DNA of 7,350 bases from Bifidobacteriaceae bacterium (GCA_031276585.1 JAISMT010000034.1:1-7350); one strand, 5' to 3'. Shown: positions 1 to 6,584, numbered from the stretch's first letter. Notes: generated by a model from the sequence alone, not told the origin. A program made the numbers and translations.

Positions 1-70
1 AGTGAAAGACAGTGAAAGACAGTGAAAGACAGTGAAAGACAGTGAAAGACAGTGAAAGACAGTGAAAGAC
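1..70. repeat. 10-bp perfect tandem repeat array, 7 copies (AGTGAAAGAC)
   Basis: Seven identical head-to-tail copies of AGTGAAAGAC fill positions 1-70 with no mismatch. The array starts at the first base of the window, so the true copy number may be higher. It ends 18 bp before the Shine-Dalgarno sequence of the downstream ATPase gene. The unit is about one helical turn long, so each copy presents the same face of the DNA. Every plus-strand frame meets TGA within the array, so it is not coding in that direction. The minus strand is free of stops in all frames. The last unit also forms a small inverted repeat with the flanking DNA: GTGAA at 62-66 and TTCAC at 74-78, with 7 bp between them. The repeat is seen directly. 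A role in copy-number variation or protein binding is inference. Confidence 0.97.
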
Positions 71-74
71 TAAT
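46..74 (+). promoter_or_regulatory. possible weak promoter at the end of the repeat array
   Basis: Each repeat junction reads AAGACA, which matches the last four bases of the -35 consensus TTGACA. Taking the copy at 46-51, a 17-bp spacer leads to ACTAAT at 69-74, a 4-of-6 match to TATAAT that spans the end of the last repeat. A transcript would start near position 82 and give a leader of about 20 nt with the ribosome binding site inside it. Both boxes are poor matches, so this is only a candidate. The promoter could equally lie upstream of the window. Confidence 0.2.
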
Positions 75-101
75 TCACCTAGCAACAGAAAGGAGCCTGC
101 C

Positions 102-1229
102 GTGAGCCATAACCCCTTCACCCCCACCTTCGGGATCACTCCTCCCCTGATGGTAGGTAGAGATGCCCAGGTTACCGCCGTGCAACGTGCACTGCAGCGC
201 AACCCTGGGGATCCGGCCCGAGCCGTATTGGTAACTGGCCCCAGAGGTACCGGGAAAACTGTGCTACTCAATCAATTGGAAACCACGGCCATCGGGTTGG
301 GATGGGTAGTAATCTCGGAGATAGTACGCCCTGGACTGGTTCAAGAATTGACCTATTCAGTGCTTCCGGCACTGCTCGCCGCTCATGAGAAGCAAGCTGC
401 CAAGGGCGCAGTAACCGGCGTAAATGCTTCGGTGCTAGGTTTCGGAGCAGGCCTAGCCCGCCAGGTGGCCCCTAAACGCCCAGTAGAACCAGCACTCGGA
501 TCCGAGTTTCAACAACTCGCTCGCGTTTTGACTGAAGAGAGTTCTGGTCTGTTTGTGAGTTTGGATGAGGTCCACCGGGACGAGGTCGAAGAACTCAAAC
601 CGCTGTTCCATGCCATCCAACAGTGCTTCCGCCAAGGACTGCAGGTAGCTTTTGCTGCGGCCGGTTTACCTTACTCAATTTCGGGATTGTTGAACGAGAA
701 CGTGCTGACTTACCTCCGCCGGGCAGAACGTTTCACGCTGGGAGCGTTGACTCCCGGTCAAGTCAAAGCAGCCATTCAAGAGCCGATTCAGCAAAACGGC
801 CGCAGCATAGCTCTGGACGCCTTGGATCTAGCGGCCGATGCTGTTCAGGGCTACCCGTTCTTAGTTCAGGTGGTGGGATTTGAACTTTGGCAGGCGGATC
901 CAGATTCGAGCTGGATCGATGCTCATCAAGCTGGTTTGGCTTTGGAACACGCTAAACAAACTGCGTACCGGTTGGTGGTGGAACCGGCTCTAGCCGATTT
1001 AGCTGGCGGAGACCGTGACTTCCTGCGCGCCATGGCTATAGATACTTCTTGCGTAACTCAAGTGTCCGTGTTACCGGAACGCCTGAGACGCAGCCGAGGT
1101 CATGTTAACAAATACCGATCGCGGCTTATTGCCAACCAGTTAATCGAGCCGGCCGGACGGGGCGAGTTACGGTTCGCCATGCCTCTGCTGCAGCAATACC
1201 TGCTAGAACAAGGTGCTGCTGATTTCTGA
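102..1229 (+). CDS. AAA-type ATP-binding protein with C-terminal winged-helix-like region, function unknown
   Basis: The 375-aa protein starts at GTG, six bases after a good Shine-Dalgarno AAAGGAG (89-95). Residues 46-53, GPRGTGKT, form the Walker A loop. Residues 150-158, LFVSLDEVH, form Walker B with the D155-E156 pair expected of an active ATPase. Residues 182-190, VAFAAAGLP, sit where sensor 1 is expected. The N-terminus NPFTPTFG...PP..VGR is typical of a widespread actinobacterial ATP-binding family related to AAA_16/Orc1-like ATPases. Residues about 320-370 look like a winged helix (R..LI..QLIEP.G.GELRFAMPLLQQYL), as in DNA-binding members of that broad class. There is no signal peptide or membrane segment, so it should be cytoplasmic. 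It is the only plus-strand gene here, lies directly downstream of the tandem repeats and converges on gltA. No partner gene is visible in the window. The ATPase assignment is secure; the biological role is not known to me, and replication, DNA-defence or regulatory roles are all possible. Confidence 0.9.
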   Translation: MSHNPFTPTFGITPPLMVGRDAQVTAVQRALQRNPGDPARAVLVTGPRGTGKTVLLNQLETTAIGLGWVVISEIVRPGLVQELTYSVLPALLAAHEKQAAKGAVTGVNASVLGFGAGLARQVAPKRPVEPALGSEFQQLARVLTEESSGLFVSLDEVHRDEVEELKPLFHAIQQCFRQGLQVAFAAAGLPYSISGLLNENVLTYLRRAERFTLGALTPGQVKAAIQEPIQQNGRSIALDALDLAADAVQGYPFLVQVVGFELWQADPDSSWIDAHQAGLALEHAKQTAYRLVVEPALADLAGGDRDFLRAMAIDTSCVTQVSVLPERLRRSRGHVNKYRSRLIANQLIEPAGRGELRFAMPLLQQYLLEQGAADF

Positions 1230-1232
1230 TTT

Positions 1233-1244
1233 CTAGACGTCTAG
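1233..1244. other. 12-bp perfect palindrome between convergent genes
   Basis: CTAGACGTCTAG is perfectly self-complementary and spans the gltA stop codon (CTA on the plus strand, 1241-1243). The two convergent stop codons are only 11 bp apart. It has no loop and no T-tract, so it is not a convincing intrinsic terminator. Just before it, GATTTCT occurs twice in tandem (1221-1234), across the ATPase stop codon. I see no other terminator in this junction, so transcripts from the two genes probably overlap. Confidence 0.5.
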
Positions 1245-2545
1245 GCTGGGCGTTGGTCGAGTGGTACGTAATCCCGTTGGGTGGGACCCACGTAAACCTG
1301 GCGGGGACGGCCGATCTTCCCAGCCGGATCAGTAATCATCTCCCGCCATTGGGCTATCCAACCCGGCAAACGCCCTAAAGCAAACAAGGGCGTGAACATA
1401 GAGGCCGGGAATCCCATAGCCCGGTAGATAATCCCGGTGTAGAAATCCACGTTGGGATAGAGGCGGCGTTCAATAAAGTAATCGTCGCTCAACGCTACCT
1501 GTTCTACCTCGTGAGCAATATCCAACAACTCATCGCGTACCCCTAAGGCCGCCAAAACGGCATCGGCCTGTTGTTTTACTATGGCCGCACGCGGGTCGTA
1601 GCTCTTGTATACCCGGTGCCCAAACCCCATCAGCTTGACCCCAGATTGTTTATTCTTGACCTGGTTCATGAAATCTTTAGGGTCAATACCGTTATCACGA
1701 ATGTGGGAAAGCATGTCCAACACGGCTTCATTGGCGCCGCCGTGCAGCGGGCCAGAAAGCGCCGAGACACCTCCGGAAACTGACATGTACAGGTTGGCTT
1801 GAGCCGAACCGATCATGCGAACGGAAGAAGTGGAACAGTTCTGTTCGTGATCCGCGTGCAGAATGAGCAGCGTGTCAAGAGCGCGGAAAAATACTTCCGG
1901 CACTTCGAAACGTTCCCCTGGAAGTTGGAAGGTCATGCGGGCAAAGTTTGCAATATAACTTTGACCGTGCTGCGGGTAGAGCAGGGCGTTGCCTTGGGCT
2001 CGGCGGTAGATATAGCTGATGATGGTGGGCATTTTGGCGAGCATCAAAGCGGTAGCCAACCGCACCGCGGACGGATCCAGCGGATCCAGAGACTCGGGGT
2101 AAAACCCGGCCATCATGTTGATGGCAGCTCCCAACGTGGCCATGGGGTGGGCCCGGCGCGGCATCACAGAAAAGATCTGCCGGAAATCGTCCGATAAGTA
2201 CATGTGTTTATCGATCCGGGCTTCGAAGGCCTCCAACTCTGATCGGCTGGGCAGTTCACCCCGGATCAATAGCAGCGCGACTTCGAGGAAAGTGGATTGA
2301 CTAGCTAGTTGTTCTATGGGGTAACCCCGGTATTGCAGCACCCCGTTTTGGCCGTCAATATAGGTGATCTGCGAGGTGCAGGCCGCTGTGTTTAGAAACC
2401 CCGGGTCCAACGCCACCATGCCAGTCTGTTGCAACAGCGGCGTGATTCGGATCCCAGGGTTACCCTGGGTTGCGACCTCAGTTTGTAGGTCTAACGTGGA
2501 CTCCCCCACCGTTAGCTGTACTGCCGGTAATTCGTTGTTGGCCAT
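1241..2545 (-). CDS. gltA: citrate synthase (type II)
   Basis: This 434-aa enzyme condenses oxaloacetate and acetyl-CoA to citrate in the cytoplasm, the entry step of the TCA cycle. The catalytic residues are visible: H268 in GPLHGGANEA, H310 in GFGHRVYK and D367 in YPNVDFYTG. Likely oxaloacetate-binding residues are H233 (ADHEQN), R392 (ALGRLPGW) and R413 (GRPRQ). These are offset by four or five residues from H264, H305, D362 and R387 of Escherichia coli GltA, and the length fits the hexameric type II class. The N-terminal region, with LDPGF..TA...S.ITYIDG and LQYRGYPIEQLA, is also typical. The ATG start is preceded by a G-rich Shine-Dalgarno, AAAAGGGGGG (2556-2565). The gene is separated from dapC by a 189-bp leader with three inverted repeats, so it probably has its own control. 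A methylcitrate synthase is a less likely reading. Confidence 0.97.
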   Translation of the reverse strand: MANNELPAVQLTVGESTLDLQTEVATQGNPGIRITPLLQQTGMVALDPGFLNTAACTSQITYIDGQNGVLQYRGYPIEQLASQSTFLEVALLLIRGELPSRSELEAFEARIDKHMYLSDDFRQIFSVMPRRAHPMATLGAAINMMAGFYPESLDPLDPSAVRLATALMLAKMPTIISYIYRRAQGNALLYPQHGQSYIANFARMTFQLPGERFEVPEVFFRALDTLLILHADHEQNCSTSSVRMIGSAQANLYMSVSGGVSALSGPLHGGANEAVLDMLSHIRDNGIDPKDFMNQVKNKQSGVKLMGFGHRVYKSYDPRAAIVKQQADAVLAALGVRDELLDIAHEVEQVALSDDYFIERRLYPNVDFYTGIIYRAMGFPASMFTPLFALGRLPGWIAQWREMITDPAGKIGRPRQVYVGPTQRDYVPLDQRPA

Positions 2546-2569
2546 AGACTTGACACCCCCCTTTTCTAG

Positions 2570-2594
2570 GAACGCGGCCGTTATGGCTGCGTTC
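2570..2594 (-). promoter_or_regulatory. inverted repeat next to the gltA ribosome binding site
   Basis: GAACGC (2570-2575) and GCGTTC (2589-2594) are perfect 6-bp arms. Inside them are GCC (2577-2579) and GGC (2585-2587), separated from the outer arms by one mismatched position, with a five-base loop. On the gltA mRNA the stem would end four bases before the G-rich Shine-Dalgarno, so it could influence ribosome access. The arms are seen directly; the function is inference. Confidence 0.4.
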
Positions 2595-2609
2595 TGAATG
2601 CAGCAACGT

Positions 2610-2630
2610 GGTCAGCGTGACACGCTGACC
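2610..2630. promoter_or_regulatory. 21-bp perfect palindrome in the gltA leader (operator or stem-loop)
   Basis: GGTCAGCGTG (2610-2619) and CACGCTGACC (2621-2630) are perfect 10-bp arms around a single central base. As DNA this is a good candidate operator for a dimeric repressor or activator. As RNA it would form an 8-bp stem with a five-base loop. No T-tract follows it on the minus strand (the bases after it read ACGTTGCTGC), so it is not a classical intrinsic terminator for dapC. It lies 65-85 bp upstream of the gltA start codon. I do not recognise it as a known regulator's consensus. Confidence 0.55.
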
Positions 2631-2667
2631 TAAAGAAACACAAACAACAGGCACCGTTAATGGTTGG

Positions 2668-2686
2668 GGTGACCGAAGTAGTCACC
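2668..2686 (-). promoter_or_regulatory. inverted repeat, upstream part of the gltA leader
   Basis: GGTGAC (2668-2673) and GTCACC (2681-2686) are perfect 6-bp arms around a 7-bp loop. It lies 49 bp after the dapC stop codon in the direction of transcription and could be a weak terminator or part of the gltA control region. The spacing of GTGA and TCAC (9 bp) does not fit the CRP/GlxR site, which has 6 bp. The rest of the 2546-2734 interval shows no promoter I can defend. TTGACC at 2696-2701 on the minus strand lacks a good -10 partner. Confidence 0.35.
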
Positions 2687-2734
2687 AGCACACTAGGTCA
2701 ATACCAGCTGTTCTTTAGCGCTTCTTGGCACAGT

Positions 2735-3868
2735 TTATAGCAACCGCTTGGCGGCCTCAGCGCATGCCGCATCAGTGGCGGTCAGTGCGAGACGCACAAA
2801 CCGCTGGCCAGCCGGGCCATAAAACTCTCCGGGGGCTACCAAAATACCTCGAGCCGATAGTTCGGCCACCGTGTTCCAACAGTTTTGACCATTAGGGTTG
2901 GTAAACCAGAGGTAAAGCCCAGCTCCAGAACCTTCAATTTGGTAGCCGGCTCGCGTTATGGCTGTTGCTAATACTTCCCGCCGCCGCCGGTATACCTCAC
3001 GCTGAGCGGCCACGTGAGCGTCATCGGCCAAAGCGGCCACCATAGCCGCCTGTACCGGTGCGGGAAGCATCATACCCATGTGTTTACGCACCTGGGATAG
3101 CGTGCCCACCAGCTCTGGGTCCCCCGCTAGGAAAGCAGCCCGGTACCCCGCAACGTTGGATTCCTTGGAAAGCGAGTGCAACGCCAATAACCCATCCCAA
3201 GACTCGCCCCGTACTCGCGGATCAAGAATTGACGGCACACCTTGGCTGGCCCACGGCTCATCCCAAGCCAGGGCGGCGTAGCATTCATCGGCCGCCACCA
3301 CGGCGCCATGGTATCGGGCCCATTCCACCCACTGACGTAGCTGCTCCACGGAGAGCACCGCACCGGTGGGGTTACCGGGCGAGTTCAGCCACACTAAACG
3401 CACCCTTTCCGCCGTTTCTTCTGGTACGGCAGCCGGCGAAGCAGCTGGTACCGGCGTGGCTCCGGTTAGACGTGCCCCCACGTCATAGGTGGGATACGCC
3501 ACCGGGGGATGCACCACCGCTTCTCCGGGTTGTACGCCCAAAAGCGCAGGTAGCACAGCCACCATTTCTTTAGACCCCACGGTGGGCAACACTCCAGTTT
3601 CGGGGAGATCCGGCACCCCGCGGTGGCGCTGGTAATACCGCACGATGCTGCGCCGCAATTCTGGAGTACCAATGGTGGGTGGGTATCCGGGTGAATTAGC
3701 GGCATTGGCCAACGCTTCACGTACCAGTTCCGGCGTGGGGTCCACTGGAGTGCCCACGGAGAAATCAAGCAGACCGTCGGGGTGCGCCGCCGCTTCCCGT
3801 TTGAACGGCGCCAAAGTATCCCAGGGGAAAAGCGGCAGTAAGCTGGTTTCAAATCCCACGATGTTCAA
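2735..3868 (-). CDS. dapC: N-succinyldiaminopimelate aminotransferase (DapC-type, PLP-dependent)
   Basis: This 377-aa fold-type I aminotransferase should convert N-succinyl-2-amino-6-ketopimelate and glutamate to N-succinyl-LL-diaminopimelate. That step belongs to the succinylase branch leading to lysine and peptidoglycan. Visible PLP features are NSPGNPTG (162-169), D194 and Y197 in AADECY, the Schiff-base lysine K235 in SLSKESN, R243 in GYRAAF, and the substrate-carboxylate arginine R359 in RFVRL. The N-terminus [11 protein letters not shown] with [14 protein letters not shown] is typical of actinobacterial DapC. The listed start is TTG, whose bases overlap the fdxA stop as TTGA (3868-3865), suggesting translational coupling. 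A GTG three codons later (3859) is an alternative start, and neither has a strong Shine-Dalgarno. Family membership is sure; substrate specificity rests on similarity and on the fdxA partner, since related aminotransferases look alike. Confidence 0.9.
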   Translation of the reverse strand: MNIVGFETSLLPLFPWDTLAPFKREAAAHPDGLLDFSVGTPVDPTPELVREALANAANSPGYPPTIGTPELRRSIVRYYQRHRGVPDLPETGVLPTVGSKEMVAVLPALLGVQPGEAVVHPPVAYPTYDVGARLTGATPVPAASPAAVPEETAERVRLVWLNSPGNPTGAVLSVEQLRQWVEWARYHGAVVAADECYAALAWDEPWASQGVPSILDPRVRGESWDGLLALHSLSKESNVAGYRAAFLAGDPELVGTLSQVRKHMGMMLPAPVQAAMVAALADDAHVAAQREVYRRRREVLATAITRAGYQIEGSGAGLYLWFTNPNGQNCWNTVAELSARGILVAPGEFYGPAGQRFVRLALTATDAACAEAAKRLL

Positions 3869-4182
3869 ACCTGAGGTGGTAATTGGGCTACCAAGGGCGG
3901 GTCGAAGCCTACCGGTCCGGTCCGGGCCGCTCCACCGGGGGATCCCAACGATTGGAAAAACTGGGCGTTAGCTTGAACATAGTCAGCCCATTCGGGGGGA
4001 ACATCATCTTCATAGAAAATGGCTACCGTGGGACATACCGGCTCACAGGCGCCACAATCGACGCATTCATCAGGATGGATATATAGGGAGCGAGCGCCCT
4101 CATAGATGCAATCCACCGGGCATTCGTCCACACAAGCCCGGTCTTTCACGTCTACACAGGGCTGCGCTATCACATAGGTCAC
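3865..4182 (-). CDS. fdxA: 7Fe ferredoxin ([3Fe-4S][4Fe-4S])
   Basis: This 105-aa cytoplasmic electron carrier has the complete cysteine pattern of 7Fe ferredoxins. C9, C17 and C50 fit the [3Fe-4S] cluster; C21, C40, C43 and C46 fit the [4Fe-4S] cluster. C25 is the usual extra cysteine. The sequence [16 protein letters not shown], then [25 protein letters not shown] and IFYEDDVP closely resembles mycobacterial FdxA/FdxC. The C-terminal GSPGGA and LPPQ segments are also typical of actinobacteria. The start is GTG, with GGAG only two bases upstream (4185-4188), so the ribosome binding site is poorly spaced. The gene overlaps dapC by four bases, the same pairing as Rv1177-Rv1178 in Mycobacterium tuberculosis. 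The electron-transfer partner cannot be told from this window. Confidence 0.97.
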   Translation of the reverse strand: MTYVIAQPCVDVKDRACVDECPVDCIYEGARSLYIHPDECVDCGACEPVCPTVAIFYEDDVPPEWADYVQANAQFFQSLGSPGGAARTGPVGFDPPLVAQLPPQV

Positions 4183-4284
4183 AGCTCCAGCCTAACAGCC
4201 CAAGAATCCGGTGATTGATCTAAGATTCCTAGGCTTCAAACAGCGTTCACTTTGCCTGTTTCCTCAGGTCAGAACGTTGTGGTT

Positions 4285-4298
4285 CCCCGTCAACGGGG
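4285..4298 (-). terminator. possible stem-loop after the VanW gene (weak terminator candidate)
   Basis: CCCCGT (4285-4290) and ACGGGG (4293-4298) form a short, very GC-rich inverted repeat 44-57 bp after the vanW stop codon. As RNA it would be a 5-bp GC stem with a four-base loop. No T-tract follows on the minus strand, so it is weak as an intrinsic terminator. Two direct copies of TGTGGTT (4278-4284 and 4308-4314), exactly 30 bp apart, flank it. The rest of the 4183-4341 gap shows only a poor -10-like TTAGAT (4218-4223, minus strand) about 36 bp before the fdxA start, without a matching -35. Confidence 0.3.
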
Positions 4299-4341
4299 GG
4301 TGCGAAATGTGGTTAAACACCATACTTCTAAGCCAACCCGT

Positions 4342-6159
4342 TTAGTCAGTTCGCGGTTTATTACAGACGATGGCGTTCATGGGGTCGTAGCGCCAATGCC
4401 AGGTTTCTTTATTTTGGGCTTTACCGTCCGGACCGGTTTTGATGCGCCAATAGTCCACCTGGAAGCCGGCCCCGCCTGCGGTCTGGGGTTTGCAATCGGC
4501 CGCCGTGGATTCAATGGTTTGGGGTTGGGTGTGGGCGTAAGCCTTGCCGATTTCTGCTTCTACTTTCCAATGGGTGGTAGACCATAGTTCCACCCAGACT
4601 TTGAGATCATCGGTGACTCCGGCTCGTAACACCACACCATAGGGGGTGTCGTTTTTGAACACGTTGTCAATCTGGCCTTCCCAGATGGTGGCTTCCCGCC
4701 CCATGGGGTAACGCGAAAAATAGTTGGAGTGCGGTGTGTGTTCTACATCCACCATCCCGGCTAGGTGAGCCGCGTTGTATAACGTGGTGGAAAACTGGGA
4801 AAGCCCGCCCCCAATACCGTCTTGAGCCACGCCGTCTATTACTACCCCGGCATCAAACCAACCCGTTTCAGCGCTGCGGTGGCCCAGTGCTTGGTTCAGG
4901 GAGAAAGTTTCACCGGGCGGTACAAGGGTGCCAGTCACCATTTCAGCGGCTTTGCGCAGATTTTTGGTGCGGTCAACGTTGGAAGTAGCTTGGGTTTCGA
5001 AACGCCCCACCACTTCTTTGATCCCCATTTGTTCTAGCTCGGCTTTTCCGGCGGCTGGGTCTTTAGTTACTAGTGGAACTGAAGCCACCCGTGCTGAGCC
5101 TTCGGCGGTGGCTGCCTTGGTCATAGCCTCAACCAGAGCATCTTGGTCCAGGGCGGTACCAGCAGTCCCGTCCAGAATTACAGGCTGGCCGTTCTCAAAA
5201 CCAAAGCGGGCATCAACCGGGTGGGTAACTACTCCCTCCGGTAACCGCTTATCCACTTGGGCTACTAATAGTGGTTGATCCCATCCTAGAATCAAGCTTT
5301 TTCCGTCCGCAGCAGGCTTTATTTGGGCAGCCGCGGCTAAGTCTTTTGCCGGCAATTCCACGGTGTTTTGCGCCACCTCTATTGAAACCGGCCCGGATAG
5401 TAGGGGTTTTGCTATCCGGCTAACCGCTTGGTCTAGCTGGCCTTGCCCAATGTGGGGGACTTGTTCTTTTACCGGTAATTTCCAAGGTTGGCGCCCCACC
5501 AAGAATTCTTGCCGCGCTAAGCGGACCGCGCCTTCTAGTTCTAACGCTAAGCCATACTGCGGTGGTGTGGTCTCAATGGTGCCTTTAGCCACCGAGAGGG
5601 CACCATCTTGGGGTTCTACCCTGGTTTGGGATGCAATCTGACCCAAGGCACCTTCTAATGCTTTGGAATCCACTACTAAAGCGGGCGGCACTGCCCCAAT
5701 GCCCATCACATGGCGCCAGAGGCGCCCCGGAGCAAAATTCAAGCCGGTAAGCCCGTCCACGGTATGTTCGGCCGAGAAACCTAGACCGGCAACCACCGGA
5801 TCTAAAGTGGCCTTTTGTTCTCCCACGGCCACGGTTACTGGTTCGCGAGCTGGACCATTTAGTTCTTTACCTAAAAGCTCTATAGCGGCCTCGCGTTCTA
5901 AACCACCAATGGATACTCCCGCCACGGTGGCGCCTTTGGGAATACGGTCCGCGAGCGCATAGCAGGCACCTAGATAACCCAAAGTCAATATGACCAAAAC
6001 AATTCCCAGCGAAAGCAACCACCACCGTCTTCTGGCAGTCGGTGCGCTACGGGAATGCCGGCGTACTGCCCGGACAGGAAGAGGCTTAGTAACGTTCCGG
6101 GAGCGGCGTGTCAGCGGAACTGGGGTCTCTCCAGTGGGGTTCTCCTGGTGATTTGCCAT
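4342..6159 (-). CDS. VanW family protein, membrane-anchored, with YoaR-type peptidoglycan-binding-like region
   Basis: The 605-aa protein has an Arg-rich cytoplasmic N-terminus (residues 18-45), one membrane helix at about 46-68, and a long extracytoplasmic part. It therefore looks like an N-in, C-out envelope protein. The central region, with repeated ITTPP/LELE..V...-like and DGTAGTALD..AL segments (about 75-365), resembles the YoaR/PG-binding-4 domains often found before VanW. The VanW domain spans about 383-525: VGRFET, FSLNQALGHRSAETG, then GGGLSQFSTTLYNAA (450-464) and HSNYFSRYPMGREATI (477-492). C556 and C599 are the only cysteines outside the membrane helix region and could form a disulfide. 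VanW occurs in some vancomycin-resistance clusters but its biochemical role is not established. There is no vanA/B-type ligase, vanX or vanS/R here, so this is not evidence of glycopeptide resistance. The ATG start has only a weak upstream GGACGGA. Confidence 0.9.
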   Translation of the reverse strand: MANHQENPTGETPVPLTRRSRNVTKPLPVRAVRRHSRSAPTARRRWWLLSLGIVLVILTLGYLGACYALADRIPKGATVAGVSIGGLEREAAIELLGKELNGPAREPVTVAVGEQKATLDPVVAGLGFSAEHTVDGLTGLNFAPGRLWRHVMGIGAVPPALVVDSKALEGALGQIASQTRVEPQDGALSVAKGTIETTPPQYGLALELEGAVRLARQEFLVGRQPWKLPVKEQVPHIGQGQLDQAVSRIAKPLLSGPVSIEVAQNTVELPAKDLAAAAQIKPAADGKSLILGWDQPLLVAQVDKRLPEGVVTHPVDARFGFENGQPVILDGTAGTALDQDALVEAMTKAATAEGSARVASVPLVTKDPAAGKAELEQMGIKEVVGRFETQATSNVDRTKNLRKAAEMVTGTLVPPGETFSLNQALGHRSAETGWFDAGVVIDGVAQDGIGGGLSQFSTTLYNAAHLAGMVDVEHTPHSNYFSRYPMGREATIWEGQIDNVFKNDTPYGVVLRAGVTDDLKVWVELWSTTHWKVEAEIGKAYAHTQPQTIESTAADCKPQTAGGAGFQVDYWRIKTGPDGKAQNKETWHWRYDPMNAIVCNKPRTD

Positions 6160-6201
6160 TATTCATCCGTCCGCTGCTGTACCACGCGGTCTAGTTTAGT
6201 C

Positions 6202-6507
6202 TTAGTCCGCTCGAGAGGAATTAAACCACCGCGCTGGTAGGAACGCTGCCACCAGTGTGATCACTGGGGCGCCTAACGCCCAAGCTGCACCAGTCAAGTC
6301 CCCTTGGACCAAAAGATCTCCGCCGGGGCCTTTCCAGGTAACGGCTTGGGCGCCCATAAAGACTCCCACAGCTACTCCCACTAGCCCAACCCAACCTGCC
6401 ACCGCCCGCCCGGCAACCGCTAATCCGGCCAACGCCAACCAGCCCAAAACGAGTCCCAGCGGCAGGTCAAAACCGCCACCGAATACCGCATAGGTGCGGT
6501 GCCACAC
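6202..6507 (-). CDS. small multi-pass membrane protein (possibly DUF6113-like); true start probably upstream
   Basis: From the GTG at 6507 this encodes 101 aa with three hydrophobic helices (about residues 14-36, 38-55 and 72-93) and a short polar C-terminus, NSSRAD. It is an inner-membrane protein of unknown function. The frame stays open for 27 more codons, to an ATA (6588-6586) that overlaps the typA stop codon as ATAG. The extra part, including PWALGAFVATLFVSV, would supply a first membrane helix and give four helices in 128 aa. The 6507 GTG would cut that helix in half and has no Shine-Dalgarno at a useful distance. No ATG, GTG or TTG occurs in the extension; only ATA and a CTG (6576-6574) are possible. 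The position between typA and fdxA-dapC matches the small membrane protein Rv1171 of mycobacteria. Family assignment is by helix pattern and position only. Confidence 0.7.
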   Translation of the reverse strand: MWHRTYAVFGGGFDLPLGLVLGWLALAGLAVAGRAVAGWVGLVGVAVGVFMGAQAVTWKGPGGDLLVQGDLTGAAWALGAPVITLVAAFLPARWFNSSRAD

Positions 6508-6584
6508 CGAAACAAACAGCGTGGCAACAAAAGCTCCTAAGGCCCAGGGTCCGCCTTTCCCAACCGCCCGGACCAGCTGGGCGG

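Noticed and set aside
1..70. CRISPR array
   Set aside because: The 10-bp units are contiguous with no spacers.
1..128. Minus-strand open frame through the repeats (the array has no stops on that strand and would encode a 10-aa periodic peptide)
   Set aside because: It would begin inside the ATPase coding sequence at about 128 with no ribosome binding site, and leaves the window after about 42 codons. Absence of stops is a trivial result of the repeat unit.
2550..2555. Perfect -35 box TTGACA on the plus strand upstream of gltA
   Set aside because: No -10 element follows at 16-18 bp, and no plus-strand gene lies downstream.
2668..2686. CRP/GlxR-type operator before gltA
   Set aside because: The GTGA and TCAC halves are 9 bp apart rather than the 6 bp of the known site.
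3058..3573. Long plus-strand open frame of 171 codons
   Set aside because: It is antisense to the well-supported dapC gene, has a Pro/Arg-rich composition typical of a shadow frame, and resembles no protein I recognise.
4141..4150. GTCTTTCACG, a 9-of-10 match to the reverse complement of the tandem repeat unit
   Set aside because: It lies inside fdxA, encoding the conserved DVKD segment, so the match is explained by protein conservation.
4252..4587. Plus-strand open frame of 111 codons entering the VanW gene from the intergenic region
   Set aside because: Most of it is antisense to the conserved C-terminal part of the VanW protein, and it has no convincing ribosome binding site.
4342..6159. 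Vancomycin-resistance gene cluster
   Set aside because: Only a VanW domain is present. No D-Ala-D-Lac ligase, dehydrogenase, dipeptidase or VanRS system is nearby, and VanW proteins are common in susceptible bacteria.
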